Assembly: GCA_964438715.1 (NCBI GenBank)
Contig: CAYTLQ010000076.1
Span: 1 to 15,191 of the forward strand
DNA length: 15,191 nt
Direction of reading: 5' to 3'
Source of the DNA: CAYTLQ01 sp964438715
GTDB taxonomy: Bacteria > Bacteroidota > Ignavibacteria > Ignavibacteriales > Ignavibacteriaceae
The notes beneath the pieces were generated by a model. That model saw nothing but the letters and a program-made list of their open reading frames with translations, searched no databases and was not told the DNA's origin. The position numbers and the translations under genes are program-made. Below are positions 13,540-15,191 of the stretch, one piece after another. The first letter of the stretch is position 1; each line of letters begins with the position of its first letter.

Positions 13540-15191
13540 ATGATTGACGCTGACCAACAATATGCCATACTCCGTGACCCGGAGATGAAAGAAATATTTG
13601 ACAGCTTTCTTGTTGAAACAAAGGAAATTCTTGAACAGCTCGATCTCGACCTTGTAGAGCTTGAACGACAGCCGGAAAACCTGGAATTACTAAATAAAAT
13701 ATTCCGGGCGTTTCATACAGTTAAAGGAACAAGCGGATTTCTCGGATTAACTCGGTTTAGTAATCTTACTCATCGGGCGGAGGATGTTCTTAATAAACTT
13801 CGTAAAGGTGAAATGATCCTGAACGAAAAAATAATGGAGGGAATATTACGGGCATATGATGATCTTAAAGAACTTATGAATGTTGTTGAAACACAATTAA
13901 ATGAAGATTATGATATTGATGGTACGGTAAACTACTTACAGGAAATACTTGATACTTATGTACCTCCTTCAACGGAACCGAAGCCGGAAAATACAGTACC
14001 GGTAATGGAAGCAGAACAGCCGGTTCAGGTATCTGTTCTTGATGAGGAAGATGAAGAGGAGAGAAAAGAAGCTGATGTCAAAAAAGAAGAATCTTCTGCT
14101 CAGGCTGAACGAAAAGTAAAAACTGAATCTACTAACACGGAACATTCAAAAGTATCCGATAACACAATACGCGTTGATGTAGGACGGCTTGATGATTTAC
14201 TTAATCTGGTTTCTGAACTTGTATTAGGCAGAAACCGTCTTTCACAGGTGTACCATGAAGCTCAACAGCAATATGAAGGCACGAAATTGGTTCGGGATCT
14301 TTCTGAGGCAAGCAGACAAATAGATCTTATGACAACCGAGCTTCAGCTTGCTGTTATGAAAACCAGAATGATTAAAATAGGGAAAGTATTCAATAAATTT
14401 CCCCGACTAGTTCGTGACCTTTCAAAAGAAACAAAAAAAGAAATAGAGCTTGAAATACGCGGAGAGGAAACCGAACTTGATAAAACACTGATCGAGGAGA
14501 TTAATGATCCTCTTGTACATCTGGTGCGTAATTCAATAGATCATGGTATAGAGCCACCGCAAAAACGCAAAGAAGCCGGTAAACCGGCTGTTGGAAAGAT
14601 AATTCTTTCTGCCGAGCACGAAGGGAATAATATAATTATTTCAATTCAGGATGATGGCGCCGGAATTGATACTGAAAAGATAAAAAGTAAAGCAGTTAAT
14701 AAGGGATTAATAACCCAGGAAAAAGCAAATGAATTGTCAAAGACAGAAGCATATAATCTGCTTTTTCTTCCGGGATTCTCTACTGCCGAGAAAGTCACGA
14801 ATATATCAGGCAGAGGCGTTGGACTTGATGTAGTAAAAACTAATGTTACCAAACTTCGTGGACTAATTAATATTGAATCGGAACCGGGGAAGGGAACACT
14901 GTTCCAGATAAAATTACCTCTTACACTTGCAATTATACAAGGTCTTCTTGTAAAAATTCAAGAAGAAATGTTGGTGATTCCTCTCGCTTCGGTATATGAA
15001 GTAGTAAAACTTAATAAAAATCAGATTTATACAATTAAAGGGAAAGAGGCTATTCGTCTGCGTGATGAGGTTTTGCCGCTTTTTGATATTGGAGCGCTCT
15101 TATATAAATTTGCTCCTAACGGGCATGACACAAATTTTCAGCATATTGTAATTGTAGGGGTTGCTGAAAAGAAGTTTGGAATTAAAGTTGA
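13540..15191 (+). CDS. cheA: Chemotaxis histidine kinase CheA (3' end beyond the window)
   Basis: 550 residues are visible and the frame is open at the window end. P1 (HPt) is about 15-120, with the phospho-acceptor H59 in AFHTVKGTSGFLG. A linker at about 142-205, rich in Glu, Lys and Pro, occupies the place of the CheY-binding P2 domain, which I do not see. P3 dimerisation begins at TIRVDVGRLDDLLNLVSELV (209-228). The P4 kinase carries the N box LVHLVRNSIDHGIE (325-338), the G1 box DDGAGID (371-377) and the G2 box GRGVGLDVV (424-432). The CheW-like P5 starts near 460 and is cut. It follows cheZ by a 58-base gap; the ATG has only a weak purine stretch before it. It would receive signals from receptor arrays through CheW and phosphorylate the two receivers upstream. 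Confidence 0.95.
   Translation, partial: MIDADQQYAILRDPEMKEIFDSFLVETKEILEQLDLDLVELERQPENLELLNKIFRAFHTVKGTSGFLGLTRFSNLTHRAEDVLNKLRKGEMILNEKIMEGILRAYDDLKELMNVVETQLNEDYDIDGTVNYLQEILDTYVPPSTEPKPENTVPVMEAEQPVQVSVLDEEDEEERKEADVKKEESSAQAERKVKTESTNTEHSKVSDNTIRVDVGRLDDLLNLVSELVLGRNRLSQVYHEAQQQYEGTKLVRDLSEASRQIDLMTTELQLAVMKTRMIKIGKVFNKFPRLVRDLSKETKKEIELEIRGEETELDKTLIEEINDPLVHLVRNSIDHGIEPPQKRKEAGKPAVGKIILSAEHEGNNIIISIQDDGAGIDTEKIKSKAVNKGLITQEKANELSKTEAYNLLFLPGFSTAEKVTNISGRGVGLDVVKTNVTKLRGLINIESEPGKGTLFQIKLPLTLAIIQGLLVKIQEEMLVIPLASVYEVVKLNKNQIYTIKGKEAIRLRDEVLPLFDIGALLYKFAPNGHDTNFQHIVIVGVAEKKFGIKV

Overview
The window looks like the chromosome of a motile member of the Bacteroidota/Chlorobiota/Ignavibacteriota (FCB) side of the tree, with Ignavibacteria-like bacteria as my best guess. 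The main reasons are a secreted beta-propeller protein ending in a type IX secretion (T9SS) sorting domain, a short Bacteroidota-style Crp/Fnr regulator, AT-rich DNA, and a chemotaxis operon that uses some Shine-Dalgarno sites. No rRNA, tRNA, CRISPR array or transposase gene was seen.

Region 1 (1-2489): a short spacer, possibly containing the first codons of a leftward gene, then a rightward 682-residue protein. It joins a CgeB-like glycosyltransferase, a family-2-like glycosyltransferase and a TPR-like tail. It is probably a protein or surface-glycan glycosyltransferase. A short convergent spacer follows.

Region 2 (2490-8881): eight genes, all on the minus strand and packed like an accessory island. 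In transcription order they are a beta-class DNA methyltransferase overlapping a PD-(D/E)XK type II restriction endonuclease, a Crp/Fnr regulator, a T9SS-exported propeller protein, a GrpB-family protein, a TrmO/TsaA-domain protein, a class I SAM methyltransferase and an MBL-fold hydrolase. The four genes from the T9SS protein to the SAM methyltransferase are tightly spaced or overlapping. None of the eight has a clear Shine-Dalgarno site.

Region 3 (8882-9658): a 777-base stretch with no convincing gene. It holds several inverted repeats, three copies of TAATACTTG, a hairpin followed by eight Ts, and a possible sigma-28 (FliA-type) promoter just before the next gene.

Region 4 (9659 to the end): a rightward chemotaxis operon. 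The order is a HEAT-repeat protein, CheR, two single-domain CheY receivers, a CheZ-like phosphatase carrying the D-x-x-x-Q catalytic motif, and CheA, which runs off the window. CheA would phosphorylate the CheYs, CheZ would dephosphorylate one or both, and CheR would methylate receptors encoded elsewhere. The HEAT protein is the member without an obvious textbook role. The best candidates for something undescribed are this HEAT protein in a che operon, the structured leader region before it, and the small-enzyme cluster (GrpB/TrmO/methyltransferase) behind a T9SS cargo gene.
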